Program-made: the position numbers and the translations under genes
From: Coriaria nepalensis
Taxonomy: Eukaryota; Streptophyta; Magnoliopsida; Cucurbitales; Coriariaceae
Direction of reading: 5' to 3'
Assembly (NCBI GenBank): GCA_027186245.1
Contig: CP114487.1
Coordinates: forward strand, 9,729,001-9,793,000
Length of the DNA stretch: 64,000 nucleotides
Part shown: in pieces, positions 62,582 through 64,000 of the stretch
Numbering within the stretch: position 1 is the stretch's first letter
Layout: the number at the start of each line of letters is the position of its first letter
The notes under the pieces: generated by a model
The model's database searches: none
Told to the model about the DNA's origin: nothing
What the model saw: only the letters and a program-made list of their open reading frames with translations

Positions 62582-63963
62582 CTAAATGTCCCTTTTCCAG
62601 ATACCATTTCCCACGCCATTCTTTACACTCTGTTGAAACTCGCAAGCTTCACTCATGGAAGCAAACCTTAGCTCAGCAGGGGGGATAAAACAATCTATAG
62701 AAAGGCCCGGAACGTTGAACGCCACTTCCTCAATAGACCAAGCCTCTTCCATCCTGGTCTTAGTATGGCTCATAGCAGTCTCTCCAAATCTGAAAAGGGT
62801 CACAACCGAGCGGCCCGAATGGGCAATCATAATCCCTTCAACCGGTCTATAATCATCAAGAAACGAATTTATAGTAGTCTCCCAGTACACAGCATCGCCA
62901 CCATTGTTTTGAATCCTTGTCAAATGAGAATCTTCCAAGTGTATAAGTAACCCCGTTTTCTGACTAAAGTACCCGAACAGAACATGTCTTATGATCTCAG
63001 CAGGCCCCTCGCTCCTCGCCTTCAATGTAACAGGGTCTGCACAGAGCTTGAGGATGAAACAATCCTCACCATTGATCTTCTTCTCCCCCGTGCATTTCGC
63101 ATTTGCAAACGTACTTAAAGTTGTTTTCGGGTCGAGCCCTTGAAGTGCTCGGCGAAGGGGTCTGACAGGTCCCTTTGCGGCATGTGGGCCCAACCACGGG
63201 GTGTGTCTCCATACAAGCTTTCCGTTGCAGCCAGCATGGACCTTGTTGCCACCAAGTGCCAGCTCGACGTACCACATGTCAGGGTTCATCTGCCATAGAA
63301 CGAACCCACCGGAATCTGCAGCTTTGGCCGGATTCTTGGTTCTTACAACCCGGTTTGCTGTTTCAAACTCGGATGCTATCATTCTCACCTTTCCCATAGC
63401 ATATGCATTTCTAATGGAGTTTTGTAGCGCTTGACCACCTGAAGCTGCGCTGTATTGTTGCAAAATGTACTGTGCAGAGGATGTCTCCTGAAATTACAGA
63501 TTTACCCGCCATATATAACAATGACACAGAAAAGCTTGTACTTGGAGTTATAAAATAATCAGTGTGGTGATAAAATGCAGAGGCATAGAATGATCTTTTA
63601 CGAAATTGAGGAAAGGTAGAGAGAGGGACTAACGATAGGGGTGTCTTTGATGCTGAGGTGAGGGAGGGGATCCGCCGTGCTAACATGCACCGGAGCTAAC
63701 GGCGCCCCCAAGACTCCAAGAAGCAACCTCAGATCGGAGCGTTTGTAGGCGGAGCAAGAGACGGGAGGAGCACGGCAGAGTTGGTTCTTCATCCAGTGGC
63801 CCCACCTTCCTTCCATCTTGGAACCTCCACCGCTGTCTGCTTCGTCTGGACCTTCTTTCAACGGCGACAATGCCTCAGCCGGCCTCAAGCTACCGGATCT
63901 CGCAATCAGCAGCTCAGGTTTCGCCACGTGGTGGTTCTTCCTCCGACGTAGTAAACTCGACAT
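62582..63963 (-). CDS. DUF620 family protein
   Basis: Two exons, 63963-63634 and 63487-62582, giving 411 residues. The start ATG at 63963 is 38 bases from the window edge, giving MSSLLRRRKNHHVAKPELL. The family core is unmistakable: ETSSAQYILQQYSAASGGQA, then GGFVLWQMNPDMWYVELALG, KVHAGCNGKLVWRHTPWLGP, FGYFSQKTGLLIHLEDSHLT and FNVPGLSIDCFIPP. The biochemical function of DUF620 proteins is unknown to me. The N-terminal 90 residues are variable and basic. Exon 1 ends at DTPI, directly before the conserved core. Confidence 0.92.
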
Positions 63964-64000
63964 AGGAGACTCACTCCTCACCGGACTCTTGACTCTTGAC

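Overview
This is nuclear DNA of a flowering plant, most likely a eudicot. Nearly every gene has short GT-AG introns, A/T-rich spacers and homopolymers are abundant, and the families are plant-specific: a D14 strigolactone receptor, an LBD protein, a ZAT10-type zinc finger, an RSL-type bHLH, a DUF620 protein and a plasma-membrane-type plant Ca2+-ATPase. I cannot name the species from the sequence alone. Exons were joined by hand from splice sites and reading phase. Where lengths are given, the joined exons sum to a multiple of three.

Layout. 0-4.4 kb: 3' part of a ZCF37-like membrane protein gene (+), an AKAP17A-like RNA-binding protein gene (-), and head-to-head with it a very small SVIP-like gene (+). 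4.7-10.5 kb is a decayed stretch: an NPGR1-like TPR gene with four apparent single-base frameshifts (-), a LINE relic (+), and a truncated IDM1-like PHD/acetyltransferase gene with an in-frame stop and a frameshift (-). 10.7-12 kb: intact F-box gene (+). 14.4-15.3 kb: strigolactone receptor D14 (-) in an AT-rich spacer. 18.5-22.6 kb: autoinhibited Ca2+-ATPase (+). 23.8-25.2 kb: D5-type cyclin (-). 27.7-31.7 kb: ASCC2-like CUE protein (-). 32.3-37.9 kb: large RRM/SPOC protein (-). 38.4-39.9 kb: RSL-class bHLH (-). About 4.3 kb of spacer with a possible solo LTR follows. 44.3-45.1 kb: ZAT10-like (+). 46.6-47.4 kb: class II LBD (+). 50.0-50.8 kb: ribosomal protein S29 (-). 52.3-52.8 kb: small conserved gene of unknown function (-). 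54.2-56.4 kb: ACBP3-like (+). 57.0-57.5 kb: secreted glycine-rich protein (-). 58.4-60.2 kb: syntaxin-6 N-domain protein (+). 60.7-61.3 kb: small glycine-rich protein gene with a 10-bp duplication (-). 62.6-64.0 kb: DUF620 protein (-).

The genes are unrelated in function, as is usual for a plant chromosome, and I see no operon-like cluster. Several are regulatory (D14, ZAT10, RSL, LBD, cyclin D, ACA), but nothing in the sequence ties them into one pathway. I found no CRISPR array, tRNA or rRNA, and no convincing miRNA precursor. The most useful anomalies are the local concentration of broken genes at 2-10.5 kb, an apparent GT-GG intron in the AKAP17A-like gene, a Phe-to-Ser change at a ligand-pocket position of D14, a coding 10-bp duplication at 60.8 kb, and two long perfect hairpins in spacers.
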